The notes under the pieces are model-generated. The model searched no databases. It was not told where the DNA came from and saw only the letters and a program-made list of their open reading frames with translations. From assembly GCA_030576275.1 (NCBI GenBank), contig JALIBN010000028.1, positions 6,952 to 70,951 of the forward strand: a stretch of DNA of 64,000 nt, in the 5' to 3' direction. Positions 26,560 to 35,393 of this stretch are shown one piece after another (the stretch's first letter is position 1; each line of letters begins with the position of its first letter). The position numbers were made by a program, and so were the translations under genes. The DNA comes from Pseudomonadota bacterium (lineage in GTDB: Bacteria; Pseudomonadota; Gammaproteobacteria; Nitrosococcales; Methylophagaceae).

Positions 26560-27279
26560 TTATGGCTCAACCTCCCTGCCATCCCAAGCAAAGCACTTAC
26601 CACTATCTTTGGCTGTTAGGTTTTCTAATACTATAAGCAGCTTTTTTACTGAAAACTCGGGCGTAAATAACTTAGCCTCTGGGACATTGCGTTGGAATGG
26701 TTCTGATAAAACGCTATCGACAGTTCCTGGATGTAGTCCGACAATAACTGCTTGCTTGTTGCGTCTGCCAATTTCAATAGCGGCATTCTTAATGATCATA
26801 TTCAGCGCCGCTTTCGATGACCGGTATGCATACCAGCCACCAAGATGGTTATCTGAGATGCTTCCCACACGGGCAGAAATAGCCGCAAAGACTACTCGTT
26901 TATCTTTGCTTAGTTTAGGAAGAAAATGTTTAGCAATAAGTGCGGGTAGAATCGTATTGACTTCAAATAAACGACGAAATTTTACAGCTGACAGCTCTTT
27001 CAGTGATTTTTCAGGCTCGACTCCATCATCATGCAAAATGCCTGTCGCAATAACGATCATAGTGAGTGGAAAATATTTTGATGCAAGTAATGCTGCAGCC
27101 TCAATTGAGGCTTCATCAGCATAATCTATTCTGTAGTGTGAGGTATTTTGGGTGGTTTCATTTGGCTCACTCCGAGAAAAAGCGTGAATGGTTGCCTCAG
27201 GATACAATACAGCTAATTGCTGTGTGAATGCACTGCCAATAGCGCCTGAACTACCGATAACCGCAATATTATTAACCAT
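26560..27279 (-). CDS. SDR-family oxidoreductase (CsgA/photolyase-operon type)
   Basis: About 239 residues, a Rossmann short-chain dehydrogenase with cofactor motif GSSGAIGSAF, an NTILP segment and the catalytic YAYRSSKAALN (Tyr-x3-Lys with a preceding Ser region AISARVGSIS). The end matches the SDR variants found beside photolyase genes (KCFAWDGREVEP). The stop abuts the start of the cryptochrome gene. I prefer the second ATG (27279), which has GGAAG 5 nt upstream; the first is at 27291. Substrate unknown. Confidence 0.85.
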   Translation of the reverse strand: MVNNIAVIGSSGAIGSAFTQQLAVLYPEATIHAFSRSEPNETTQNTSHYRIDYADEASIEAAALLASKYFPLTMIVIATGILHDDGVEPEKSLKELSAVKFRRLFEVNTILPALIAKHFLPKLSKDKRVVFAAISARVGSISDNHLGGWYAYRSSKAALNMIIKNAAIEIGRRNKQAVIVGLHPGTVDSVLSEPFQRNVPEAKLFTPEFSVKKLLIVLENLTAKDSGKCFAWDGREVEP

Positions 27280-27501
27280 CTTATCTTCCATGCTTTAACT
27301 TCGTTAATTGCCATATCAAAGACTTGAATGAAAGGTGTTTCATCGCGGCATTGAATTAAATGATTTTCATATAGCAATTCTCTGATCCATATGGAGAAAA
27401 ACAAAGAGTCACGCTACAGGTAATGAGTCTGAAATCATGTTGTGGACCGTTCATGATCTAAAAATAGAATGGAGTTCATGGACGTCCAACATTGACTTAG
27501 T

Positions 27502-27849
27502 CTAGTCTTTATTGACTTCTCTTTTGTCAATGTACATTAGAATAATTTGCTGATCTGTATAAATGTCATTGTTGCCATGTTGACGTATACTTTCATAGTA
27601 GATGTTAAATCTAGGATCACGTTGTTTCATTCCCTCTAGATCCTGATTCAAGACCTCTGCCTGAAAAGCTCTGGGGGCTGTATCAAAATAACGCGAGGCA
27701 CAATATATAGCCGTTGTTTGTTTGAATTTTTCAGCGTTTACGTCGTTGTTCTTATTGAAAAGACAGTCGTGATAATTAGATTCTTCAGCATTGGATTGGT
27801 TATTAAACAATAACGCGATAAAAATGATTGATAATTTGTTGTATCCCAT
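27502..27849 (-). CDS. Small exported protein, unknown
   Basis: 115 residues from an ATG with AAGGA upstream. A hydrophobic N-terminus (KLSIIFIALLFNNQSNA) looks like a signal peptide. The mature part has cysteines in YHDCLF and IYCASRYF and an abundance of Asn, Asp and Gln. I do not recognise the family. It stands alone, 223 bp from the SDR operon. Confidence 0.55.
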   Translation of the reverse strand: MGYNKLSIIFIALLFNNQSNAEESNYHDCLFNKNNDVNAEKFKQTTAIYCASRYFDTAPRAFQAEVLNQDLEGMKQRDPRFNIYYESIRQHGNNDIYTDQQIILMYIDKREVNKD

Positions 27850-28469
27850 CACGGTTCCTTATTGATATTGTCGAATTATGACTTAACTTATTGCAAAAGG
27901 TTCCAAAATAGAGGTGAAATAATCCTAAATTTTGGGACGTATAATAGTAATTATGAATTCGGGTAATAAGCCTAAACGAAAGTAGCATAATCAACTGATT
28001 TACGTGGTGCGGGGACAAGGTCTTTAATCACCCGATGTCAATAGAAAAAACTCTTTTAACTGACACGCAATGGCATTAAACTGTAGCTAAAAAATGTTCA
28101 CTTATGGTAATGAACAGAGTGTTAAATTTCATCAAAAATTTACTTTAAACAGTGTCATATCAAATCTAAACTCAGACAATTAAATTCTTACTTATTTGAA
28201 TTTTATTAACTATAAATTGCTCCTGGCACTTTATAGCTAATAAAATTTCGAGTGGCGTATCGGAAGAGCTCAATGTGATATTTGTATGTTGTCTATTTTA
28301 AATTGATAAACTCACCAAAATTCAAGCGACATCATCCATCTGAGTATTCAAATCCCACACAAGTAAAGTCCGCAAAAACACCACCAACCCTCCCGGCGTT
28401 TCTTTCGACGCTATGTATTTGGATGAAAATTGAAAAAGACAACAATACCGGCACGTGTTAATTGACGTT
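27850..28469. other. 620-bp intergenic stretch
   Basis: AT-rich with no gene that can be supported and no strong hairpin. The right end must hold the rsuA promoter. Confidence 0.4.
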
Positions 28470-29165
28470 ATGCGTTTAGATAAATTTATATGCAAAAGCA
28501 CAGAATACGCTTTGGTTGATGCATTAGCGTTAATCGAAAATAGACGTGTTGTCATCAACAGCATTATTGCAACAGAAGCATCTCATCAAGTACATAAAAA
28601 TAATATTGTTATGCTGGATGGTAAAACATTAACGCCACGACCTTCCCGGTATTTTTTGCTGAATAAACCCATTGATACGATTTGCTCTAATGTTGATGAG
28701 CAATATCCATCGGTACTCAAACTTCTTGATGTAGATAGAGTGACAGAACTACATATAGCAGGTCGTTTAGATGCGGATACGACTGGTCTTGTGCTGATTA
28801 CTGATGATGGGCACTGGTCTTTTAATCTAACTTCACCTAAGAATAAATGCGAAAAAGTGTATAGGGTGTTGTTATCTAGACCAATATCAGCTGATGCGAC
28901 CAAGCGTTTTCTGGAAGGAATTATACTTCAAGGTGAGTCAAAGCTAACCCTTCCTGCGAAATTACATATTATTGATTCATATAACGTATTGTTAACCCTA
29001 ACTGAAGGTCGCTTCCATCAGGTCAAACGTATGTTTTCTGCCATCGGCAATAGAGTTAAATCACTGCATCGCCAGCAAATTGGTAACCTAGAATTGGATG
29101 TAGATATTGGCCATTGGCGTAGATTAACGCATGCAGAAGTTGAAGCGCTTTCAATTCATGAGTAA
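28470..29165 (+). CDS. rsuA: 16S rRNA pseudouridine(516) synthase
   Basis: 231 residues with an N-terminal S4 domain (MRLDKFICKSTEYALVDA) and a RsuA-type catalytic domain: YFLLNKPIDTICSN, the catalytic Asp in AGRLDADTTGLVLIT, and LTEGRFHQVKRMFSAIGN. It converts U516 in helix 18 of 16S rRNA during 30S assembly. The ATG at 28470 gives the standard N-terminus; the GTG five codons earlier is not needed. The ribosome site is weak. Confidence 0.9.
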   Translation: MRLDKFICKSTEYALVDALALIENRRVVINSIIATEASHQVHKNNIVMLDGKTLTPRPSRYFLLNKPIDTICSNVDEQYPSVLKLLDVDRVTELHIAGRLDADTTGLVLITDDGHWSFNLTSPKNKCEKVYRVLLSRPISADATKRFLEGIILQGESKLTLPAKLHIIDSYNVLLTLTEGRFHQVKRMFSAIGNRVKSLHRQQIGNLELDVDIGHWRRLTHAEVEALSIHE

Positions 29166-29449
29166 TTAGATTAAAGGACTTAGCGACCCATTTTTAAAAT
29201 GGTCGCCATTCAGCCTAACATCATCATCCCCATCTTGTTTTCATTCTTCTAAATCATCTATCACCGTCGATCTATCGATTTCAATTAACATCATGTGATT
29301 GAATAAAATCGGTTTGTATATTTTTTTGCTCCTTAATCTACCGGTTGGATATAAATTAAAGCTGATATTAGCCTTTATTTCTTTATATTACCCATCTTTC
29401 AATGCATTAAGTTAAAATTTGATTCAATATATTTTAAGGCACAATAATT

Positions 29450-29824
29450 ATGGAATATGAATTTCAACGTAATACCTTAACAGGTACCTTACTTGCGAAT
29501 TTTAGTATGGATCAAGAAGCACTAGGTTTTTGGTTGGTCGAGGAGCTAGGGGAATGTGCAGAAAAATATGGAGAGATCTGCCAAGTCATCACTAAATTGC
29601 AGTTCAATCAGCTAACAGAGTGGCGTAGCGTAGGTAAAGCCTTATCAATAGAACTCGATAGTGAGCAAGTTAGGGTTTATGCCAATGATCTTGAAAGTGG
29701 TGAAGAGTTTGAACTTGAAGATGCAATGTCTCTCTATGATGGTGAATCGGAAGCTATCTGTGGCTTAGAGGATTTCCACGTTGCACTAGAGAGTTGGCGT
29801 GCCTTTATAGATGAAGTCTATTAA
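29450..29824 (+). CDS. yacL: UPF0231 family protein YacL
   Basis: 124 residues, strongly acidic. It shares the YacL pattern: MEYEFQR at the start, WRSVGKALSIELDSEQVRVYAN, then YDGESEAICGLEDF. Function is unknown in E. coli as well. An AAGG ribosome site is upstream; a hairpin follows the stop. Confidence 0.85.
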   Translation: MEYEFQRNTLTGTLLANFSMDQEALGFWLVEELGECAEKYGEICQVITKLQFNQLTEWRSVGKALSIELDSEQVRVYANDLESGEEFELEDAMSLYDGESEAICGLEDFHVALESWRAFIDEVY

Positions 29825-29883
29825 GTTTACTTCTATACCATGCCAATTCAAAATTTAGGACAGAGCATATCGTCAAGCAATTA

Positions 29884-29917
29884 AAAGGGACGTCAATTAA
29901 TAGAGACGTTACCCTTT
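29884..29917. terminator. Probable bidirectional terminator
   Basis: AAAGGG with CGTC (29884-29894) pairs with GACG and CCCTTT (to 29917) around a short bulge, between yacL and the convergent small gene. Confidence 0.5.
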
Positions 29918-29975
29918 ATCTATGATAATGCTTGCAAGTCACCAATATCAGGGGTAATTGGTGGCTGATTAATAA

Positions 29976-30236
29976 TTACCCCATTCCATCACGAAGCTCA
30001 AGGTAGGCAGCCAAAACTTCTGGCTTATTTTCAGTAGTGGTTTTGGCTAAATAGCGTTGTTCAAACCAGTCAAGATCAACATTGCAGTAATAACACGCGG
30101 TCAGACCATCGTTGATCCATGCCGCTGGTTTTTTGTACCTGATAGCTAAATGCTCTGCCTTCTTCCATATCCACCGGTCTTCAGCTTCTACATTCAGCAG
30201 TATCTTGATGCTGCTTGCATTGTAATCATCAGACAT
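29976..30236 (-). CDS. Small conserved protein, unknown
   Basis: 86 residues, soluble. Motifs are DDYNASSIKILLNVEAEDRWIWKKAEHLA, CYYCNVDLDWFEQRYL and a closing AYLELRDGMG. The CxxC with aromatic residues could bind a metal. I do not know the family. It follows the LysR regulator on the same strand with a 167-bp gap. Confidence 0.6.
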   Translation of the reverse strand: MSDDYNASSIKILLNVEAEDRWIWKKAEHLAIRYKKPAAWINDGLTACYYCNVDLDWFEQRYLAKTTTENKPEVLAAYLELRDGMG

Positions 30237-30403
30237 TACTTCTCCAATCGCTATAAAAAGGTTGCTCTATTGCGATTATAGTTCAATAGAAAAACATTCA
30301 CGCCGTAAAAATTAGATTTTAAAAATTAAGTAATACGCTATCTAGTTATGACTAACTAAATCTGACGAGATAAACCTTAATTAAATGTAATCACATTTGC
30401 CCT

Positions 30404-31282
30404 CTAAAAATGAGAGTTCATCATTTCACGGACAATGTCAGGAATGAACTTACGCTTCATTGTTACGGCATAAAAATTTTCATATACGTTCGGCAAGACC
30501 AGATATTCTGATAAAACACCATTCTCAATCTCATCCTTAACAACCACTGGTGGTAAAACAGCTAGTGTCCCCGTATCTCGAGCTAAAAGGCGTAGCATTG
30601 CCATATCATCTACTTGAGCTACTACTGTCGGTTTAAAATTTTTCACAGCACAAAACGCATTGAATGCTGAACGAATTTCAATATTTTGAGAAGGTAATAT
30701 CCATTTTATTTTACTGTAGCCTTTGGGAAAGTCACCTGATGGTGCTTTACCGGCAGGTCCGATAATAGATATTGATTGTCGTGAAATAAGCTGTGAATTG
30801 TATTCGGGCCCTTTGTTTAGAATACCAATATGTTGATTAGTTAAAATAATGTCGAATTTATGTTTGCTTAGGCCATCTAAAAGATCGTTTATACCTCGAG
30901 TTGAAATAGAAAATGTATTGTCAGGTTTCAATAAAAGAGGGTTAATGAAACGTTCTGTGAAATTTCTCGATAGCGTAGTTTGAACGCCAACAGAAATATG
31001 TTGTTGATGGTTCTCTGAACCCTTTTTGATAAATGATTCAAGCTCTTGCCCCGTTGTAAATATATCATCGGCATACGCAAAAACCTTTTCACCCATATCA
31101 GTTAACGTTAGCTTCCTGCCTGTTCGCTCAAAAAGACTTACATTCATATTTTGCTCAAAAAGCTTGATTTGCTGTGAGAGTGCAGATTGAGAAACGAAGC
31201 ATTCTTGTGCTGTTTTTGTGACGCTTCCGCTTAAGGCAATGTGCCAGAAATAATAAAGATGGTGGTAATTTAATTTTTTCAT
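30404..31282 (-). CDS. NhaR-like LysR-type regulator of the carbon cluster
   Basis: 292 residues. The N-terminal HTH reads LNYHHLYYFWHIALSGSVTKTAQECFVSQSALSQQIKLFE, closest in wording to NhaR, the Na+-responsive LysR activator, rather than to CbbR or CmpR. The C-terminal half is a LysR substrate-binding domain (NQHIGILNKGP, RLLARDTGTLAVLPP). It diverges from the delta-carbonic anhydrase gene with a 120-bp spacer holding a 13-bp palindrome right before its own start. It probably controls carbonic anhydrase and SbtA expression. The ligand (Na+, bicarbonate or a metabolite) is unknown. Confidence 0.85.
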   Translation of the reverse strand: MKKLNYHHLYYFWHIALSGSVTKTAQECFVSQSALSQQIKLFEQNMNVSLFERTGRKLTLTDMGEKVFAYADDIFTTGQELESFIKKGSENHQQHISVGVQTTLSRNFTERFINPLLLKPDNTFSISTRGINDLLDGLSKHKFDIILTNQHIGILNKGPEYNSQLISRQSISIIGPAGKAPSGDFPKGYSKIKWILPSQNIEIRSAFNAFCAVKNFKPTVVAQVDDMAMLRLLARDTGTLAVLPPVVVKDEIENGVLSEYLVLPNVYENFYAVTMKRKFIPDIVREMMNSHF

Positions 31283-31284
31283 GA

Positions 31285-31297
31285 TTAGTTAAACTAA
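31285..31297. promoter_or_regulatory. Candidate LysR operator
   Basis: TTAGTTAAACTAA is a palindrome around a central base and satisfies the T-N11-A rule for LysR boxes. It begins 3 bp upstream of the regulator ATG, so binding would also block the regulator's own translation start region (autorepression). Confidence 0.5.
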
Positions 31298-31402
31298 TGT
31301 ATTTAATAATTATTATATATTTTTATTATAGTATTATTTTTGGCATAGTAACGACAGATTTTTGAAACCATAAACTTAAATTAAAATTTGGAGAAATGGA
31401 AA

Positions 31403-32254
31403 ATGAAATTAGTCATCATTACTCTGGCTTCAACATTGATTGCTTTTTCTGCTCATGCGGCTGATTTAGGCCATACTAAAGCGAGCGATGAAATAGTCAA
31501 AAAACAACGTGATAATCTTGCCAGAAACACCAAAGGAATTGGTTTTGGGCCACAATCACCTCGCGATATTGATTCTAAATCAGGTGTTAATAAACGAGTT
31601 TTCAGTGAGGCTCCGGCTTACACAGAAATGAACTTGTGTAACATTCATTTTCATCAAAATGCTGAGCATAAGGGGGGTGAATTTACAAAATATGCAGGTA
31701 ATGGTGACGGCAAAGGTTATGGCACTGGCTACAAATACTCAGGAAATTTAACAGACAAAGAGCTAAGGCCATTAGATATTGAAATTTGTCCTAGTGAGCA
31801 TCAAGCTTTATTTCCGGGCGATACAATTGAAGTGCATTACGTTCATTCCTCTGCACAAGCAACACCAGGGTCGACTCTCGGTGCATGTCTTAGTGATGCG
31901 GTAGTTAATCCTCAATTACGAGTAGAGACTCAGGTATATGTGCTTGTGAATGACAATCAAGCAGCAGATTTCTCTAAATTGACCGAGCATAGCCTCGTTA
32001 ATGGTTTGCATCAGGCTATCAATATTCCGAGTGATACTGGTATTCCCGTCCAATATGAAGGTTCAACCACTGGCCCCGGATATAATGAAAAGGCATCTCC
32101 CTTAAAGGTTTCATGGAGTGTTAGACCTCAAGTTCGCAAGGTCAATATTAGTAGTGTTGGAGAATGGTGCAAACAAAACACGTTTGATGAAGACCATGCC
32201 CATGGAGTGAGAAACCTTGTCATAAACCCCGAACTTTTATCTCAGATTGAGTGA
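31403..32254 (+). CDS. Delta-class carbonic anhydrase, exported
   Basis: 283 residues with signal peptide MKLVIITLASTLIAFSAHA. The body carries the bacterial delta-CA hallmarks: NIHFHQNAEHKGGEF with the zinc His-x-His, IEVHYVHSS, GACLSDAVVNPQLRVETQV, STTGPGY and the late DEDHAHGVRNLV. It interconverts CO2 and bicarbonate, here in the periplasm. Delta-CAs were first known from diatoms and occur in sulfur-oxidising bacteria. The ATG at 31403 has GGAG 10 nt upstream; a TTG at 31388 is less likely. SbtA follows after a terminator, so the pair could feed periplasmic bicarbonate to uptake. Confidence 0.85.
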   Translation: MKLVIITLASTLIAFSAHAADLGHTKASDEIVKKQRDNLARNTKGIGFGPQSPRDIDSKSGVNKRVFSEAPAYTEMNLCNIHFHQNAEHKGGEFTKYAGNGDGKGYGTGYKYSGNLTDKELRPLDIEICPSEHQALFPGDTIEVHYVHSSAQATPGSTLGACLSDAVVNPQLRVETQVYVLVNDNQAADFSKLTEHSLVNGLHQAINIPSDTGIPVQYEGSTTGPGYNEKASPLKVSWSVRPQVRKVNISSVGEWCKQNTFDEDHAHGVRNLVINPELLSQIE

Positions 32255-32299
32255 TATGACTCAATTGACTATTACAAAGTAAAGGACTCAACATACTAT

Positions 32300-32324
32300 A
32301 AAGCCCCAAATAGGGGCTTTTTTT
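32300..32324 (+). terminator. Terminator between carbonic anhydrase and sbtA
   Basis: AAAGCCCC (32300-32307) pairs with GGGGCTTT (32313-32320), followed by TTTT. It separates or attenuates transcription into sbtA. Confidence 0.85.
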
Positions 32325-32398
32325 CGAGTGACTTACGCTTTAATTTCATTCTATTAATCAGATATATATCAATAACATATCAATAATAGGAGTTTATA

Positions 32399-33328
32399 AT
32401 GCCTGACATAGTCGTGATGTTTTTTTTGCTTGGTTTATTAGCTGGACTCGTAAAGTCAGATCTTGAAATTCCTAAAGCAGCGTATGATGTCCTCAGTCTA
32501 CTGTTGATGCTAACGATTGGTCTAAAAGGTGGGATGGCGCTCTATGGTAATATCGGTTGGCATCTGTTGCCAGAATTAATGGGCGTAGCACTTTTAGGCG
32601 TTATCATTCCAAGTATTATTTATCCTCTCTCAAGAAAAGTTCTAAACTTAAGCATTGCTGATAGTGCCAGTTTTTCAGCCCATTATGGCTCTGTTAGTGC
32701 CGGGACATTTGCTGTAGCACTTGCATATGCGGAGTCCCATGCTCTAGATGTTAGTGGACAAGTAACACTCTACCTAGTCCTCTTGGAATTACCCGCCATA
32801 CTATTTGGGATTATGATTTTTAAACATTTTACGCAAGGTAAGTCGGATCCAGTTGGAGGCCCCCATATACTAAGAGAAGCGGTAACAAGCAGAGGTGTTA
32901 TTTTATTGGCTGGAGGAGTTATCATTGGTATGATATATGGTCCAATTCAGGGGGCTGTTGTCACCGATTTGTATAGCACTGCATTCAAGGGTGTTTTGGC
33001 CTTATTTCTTTTAGAGATGGGTATGGTTGCAGCGGTTGCTTTATTGAACGTTTCTTTCGGAAACGTTAGAGTGATTATTTTTGCCGTCTTGATACCTCCT
33101 TTCCTGGCGGTATTTGGCATTATCGCAGGTAAAATTATTGGTTTGGAGAGTGGCTCGATACTTGTACTGGCAAGTCTCACTGCCAGTGCATCATACATTG
33201 CAGCACCCGTTGCTATCAGAACAGCCATTCCTAAAGCAGATATTGGCCTTGTTATGCTAGCTTCGTTAGGGCTGACCTTCCCATTTAATGTTTTAGTGGG
33301 TATACCCCTCTACCATAGCTGGCTGTAA
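32399..33328 (+). CDS. sbtA: SbtA sodium-dependent bicarbonate transporter
   Basis: 309 residues, about ten membrane helices. It matches the SbtA/DUF897 family: LLAGLVKSDLEIPKAAYD, LLMLTIGLKGG, the helix with SFSAHYGSVSAGTFAVA (bicarbonate/Na+ site), and the second repeat GMVAAVALL and SASYIAAPVAIRTAIPKA. In cyanobacteria it imports bicarbonate with Na+ as part of the CO2-concentrating mechanism and is gated by the PII-like SbtB. No sbtB is seen here. AATAGGAG precedes the ATG. Confidence 0.9.
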   Translation: MPDIVVMFFLLGLLAGLVKSDLEIPKAAYDVLSLLLMLTIGLKGGMALYGNIGWHLLPELMGVALLGVIIPSIIYPLSRKVLNLSIADSASFSAHYGSVSAGTFAVALAYAESHALDVSGQVTLYLVLLELPAILFGIMIFKHFTQGKSDPVGGPHILREAVTSRGVILLAGGVIIGMIYGPIQGAVVTDLYSTAFKGVLALFLLEMGMVAAVALLNVSFGNVRVIIFAVLIPPFLAVFGIIAGKIIGLESGSILVLASLTASASYIAAPVAIRTAIPKADIGLVMLASLGLTFPFNVLVGIPLYHSWL

Positions 33329-33349
33329 CTAAAAATATCACTCAATAAA

Positions 33350-33379
33350 AAGCCCCAATACTCAATCGTGTTGGGGCTT
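33350..33379. terminator. Bidirectional terminator after sbtA
   Basis: AAGCCCCAA (33350-33358) pairs perfectly with TTGGGGCTT (33371-33379). The minus strand reads GGGGCTTTTTATT, serving the convergent ABC gene too. Confidence 0.75.
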
Positions 33380-33508
33380 CAATAACTTTTAGTGTCTAGA
33401 GGCTAAAAACGAACTAGCATTTTGCATCTATAACTATCTCCTTTTCGCACACAATCAATTTAGTCACTATCAAAGGGCTCCCAGATTGCTCATTGGCTTG
33501 ATTAGCGA

Positions 33509-35302
33509 TTAGTTTTCAAACTGTAATTCAGCAAGCCTTGCATACAAGCCACCTTTTTGTCGCAGTTCGACCGCATCGCCTATTTCTACAATTTCACCAT
33601 TTTCCATAACGACGATTTTATCGGCCGTTTGTACGGTGGCTAATCGATGGGCAATAATCAATGTGGTTCGGCCTTTTATGGCGGCATTGAGTCCTTCTTG
33701 CACGAGTATCTCAGATTCAGCATCGAGTGCACTGGTAGCTTCGTCTAATAATAAAATAGGCGCATTTCTTAACATGGCGCGCGCAATCGCAATACGTTGT
33801 CTTTGCCCACCTGATAAACGTGTACCACGCTCACCTAAGAAAGTGTTGTAACCATCGGGTAATTGCACGACAAATTGTGCTACTTGTGCGGCATTTGCGA
33901 CCGCTATTACTGCTTCATCCGTCGCATCTGGTTGCCCGTAGCGTATATTGTCGAATACATTAGCTGAAAAAATAATAGGATCTTGAGGCACAATCGCAAT
34001 TAATCGACGTAAATCATGCAAGCTGATGTCATTAATATTTTGGCCATTAATACTAATGTTGCCTGTTTGAGCATCGTAGAATCGTAACAGCAATTGAAAA
34101 ATGGTAGTTTTACCTGCACCTGACGGCCCAACCAAAGCCACGGTTTCACCAGCATTTATGTGCAGGTTAACGTTCTTTAATGCTGGGTTAAGTGGTCGTG
34201 ATGGGTAGTGAAATTGCACATTGTTAAATTGAATATCAGCTCGGGAACTGTTGGCTAATGGTGAGGGATTAGCCGTTTCGGTAACGGCTGTTTCTGTATG
34301 CAATAATTCGAGCAAACGCTCAGTGGCGCCAGCGGCACGCATAATGTCGCCCCATACTTGAGCCATTGTACTTACGCTACCCGCCACCATGGCGGCATAT
34401 AAGACAAATGAAGCCAGTTCCCCGCCCGTCATCACGCCGTTACTCACTTGCCGTGCGCCTAACCATAATACAAAAATAATCGTGCCCATCACCGCGGTTA
34501 TAATCACTGCGGTGAATAATGCTCTGACCTTTGTTCTTCGAATTGCAGTTAAAAAACTTAATTCAGCACTATTAGCAAAGCGGTTAGTTTCACGCATTTC
34601 TTGCGTATAAGATTGCACTGTTGGCATGGCATTTAAAATTTCACCGGCCATGGCTGAACTATCGGCAATACGGTCTTGCGATTCACGTGAAAGTTTTTTG
34701 ACTGAACGGCCGATTAACATGATGGGAAAAATCAAGCAGATCATTAAACCAATATTGATTGAAAACAAGTAAAAACTGGTCACGGCAAGCATAATCATGC
34801 CGCCAACAAACTGAAACAAACTGCGTAAACCCATCGACGCCGAACTACCCACGACCGTTTGAATAAGCGTAGTATCCCCCGTTAAACGAGAAAGCACCTC
34901 GCCTGTTTGTAGCGTTTCAAAAAACTGTGGAGATTGCCTCAATACACTACCATAAACCGCACTACGCAAATCCACCGTTACGCGCTCTCCTATCCATGAA
35001 ACTATGTAGTAGCGCGAGGAAACCATGAGTGCCCAAAAAGTAGCTAAACCAAATAACACGCCAAACTTGGTATCGATATTAATTGTCGGAACTTGGCCAT
35101 CACGATTACCAAAGCCCACATCAATTAAATCACGAAATGCTAATGGCACTAATAGTAAAGTTACCGAAGCCAAGCATAACAACACAAAAGCAATGCCAAT
35201 TTGTAAGCGATAAGGTTTTAAAAAAGGCCATAAATCTTTTAACGAGACAACGCGTTTTGGTTTAGGTCTGCCTTTGTGATTCGTCGTATTTTCTTGTGTC
35301 AT
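33509..35302 (-). CDS. MsbA-like ABC exporter (fused permease-ATPase)
   Basis: About 597 residues. An N-terminal six-helix ABC transmembrane domain (residues about 25-310, including SRLTGDTTLIQTVVG) is fused to an ATPase with Walker A GPSGAGKTT, Q-loop VPQDP, signature LSGGQRQR, Walker B ILLLDEATSALD and the H-loop IIAHRL. A homodimeric half-exporter for lipids or small hydrophobic compounds, close to MsbA/LmrA types. The basic N-terminal tail (HKGRPKPKR) is cytosolic. ATG at 35302 or the GTG three codons earlier may be the start. Confidence 0.85.
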   Translation of the reverse strand: MTQENTTNHKGRPKPKRVVSLKDLWPFLKPYRLQIGIAFVLLCLASVTLLLVPLAFRDLIDVGFGNRDGQVPTINIDTKFGVLFGLATFWALMVSSRYYIVSWIGERVTVDLRSAVYGSVLRQSPQFFETLQTGEVLSRLTGDTTLIQTVVGSSASMGLRSLFQFVGGMIMLAVTSFYLFSINIGLMICLIFPIMLIGRSVKKLSRESQDRIADSSAMAGEILNAMPTVQSYTQEMRETNRFANSAELSFLTAIRRTKVRALFTAVIITAVMGTIIFVLWLGARQVSNGVMTGGELASFVLYAAMVAGSVSTMAQVWGDIMRAAGATERLLELLHTETAVTETANPSPLANSSRADIQFNNVQFHYPSRPLNPALKNVNLHINAGETVALVGPSGAGKTTIFQLLLRFYDAQTGNISINGQNINDISLHDLRRLIAIVPQDPIIFSANVFDNIRYGQPDATDEAVIAVANAAQVAQFVVQLPDGYNTFLGERGTRLSGGQRQRIAIARAMLRNAPILLLDEATSALDAESEILVQEGLNAAIKGRTTLIIAHRLATVQTADKIVVMENGEIVEIGDAVELRQKGGLYARLAELQFEN

Positions 35303-35393
35303 TGGATGCACTTTCTAGATGAATATTAGGTATGACAGTATAGTAGCTTTAACGTGCGTACTCGTTTTTGCTTGGTTAAAATCTAATAGGCGA

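Noticed and set aside
28322-28903. Minus-strand frames over the rsuA start
   Set aside because: Shadows of the rsuA coding strand with no homology of their own.
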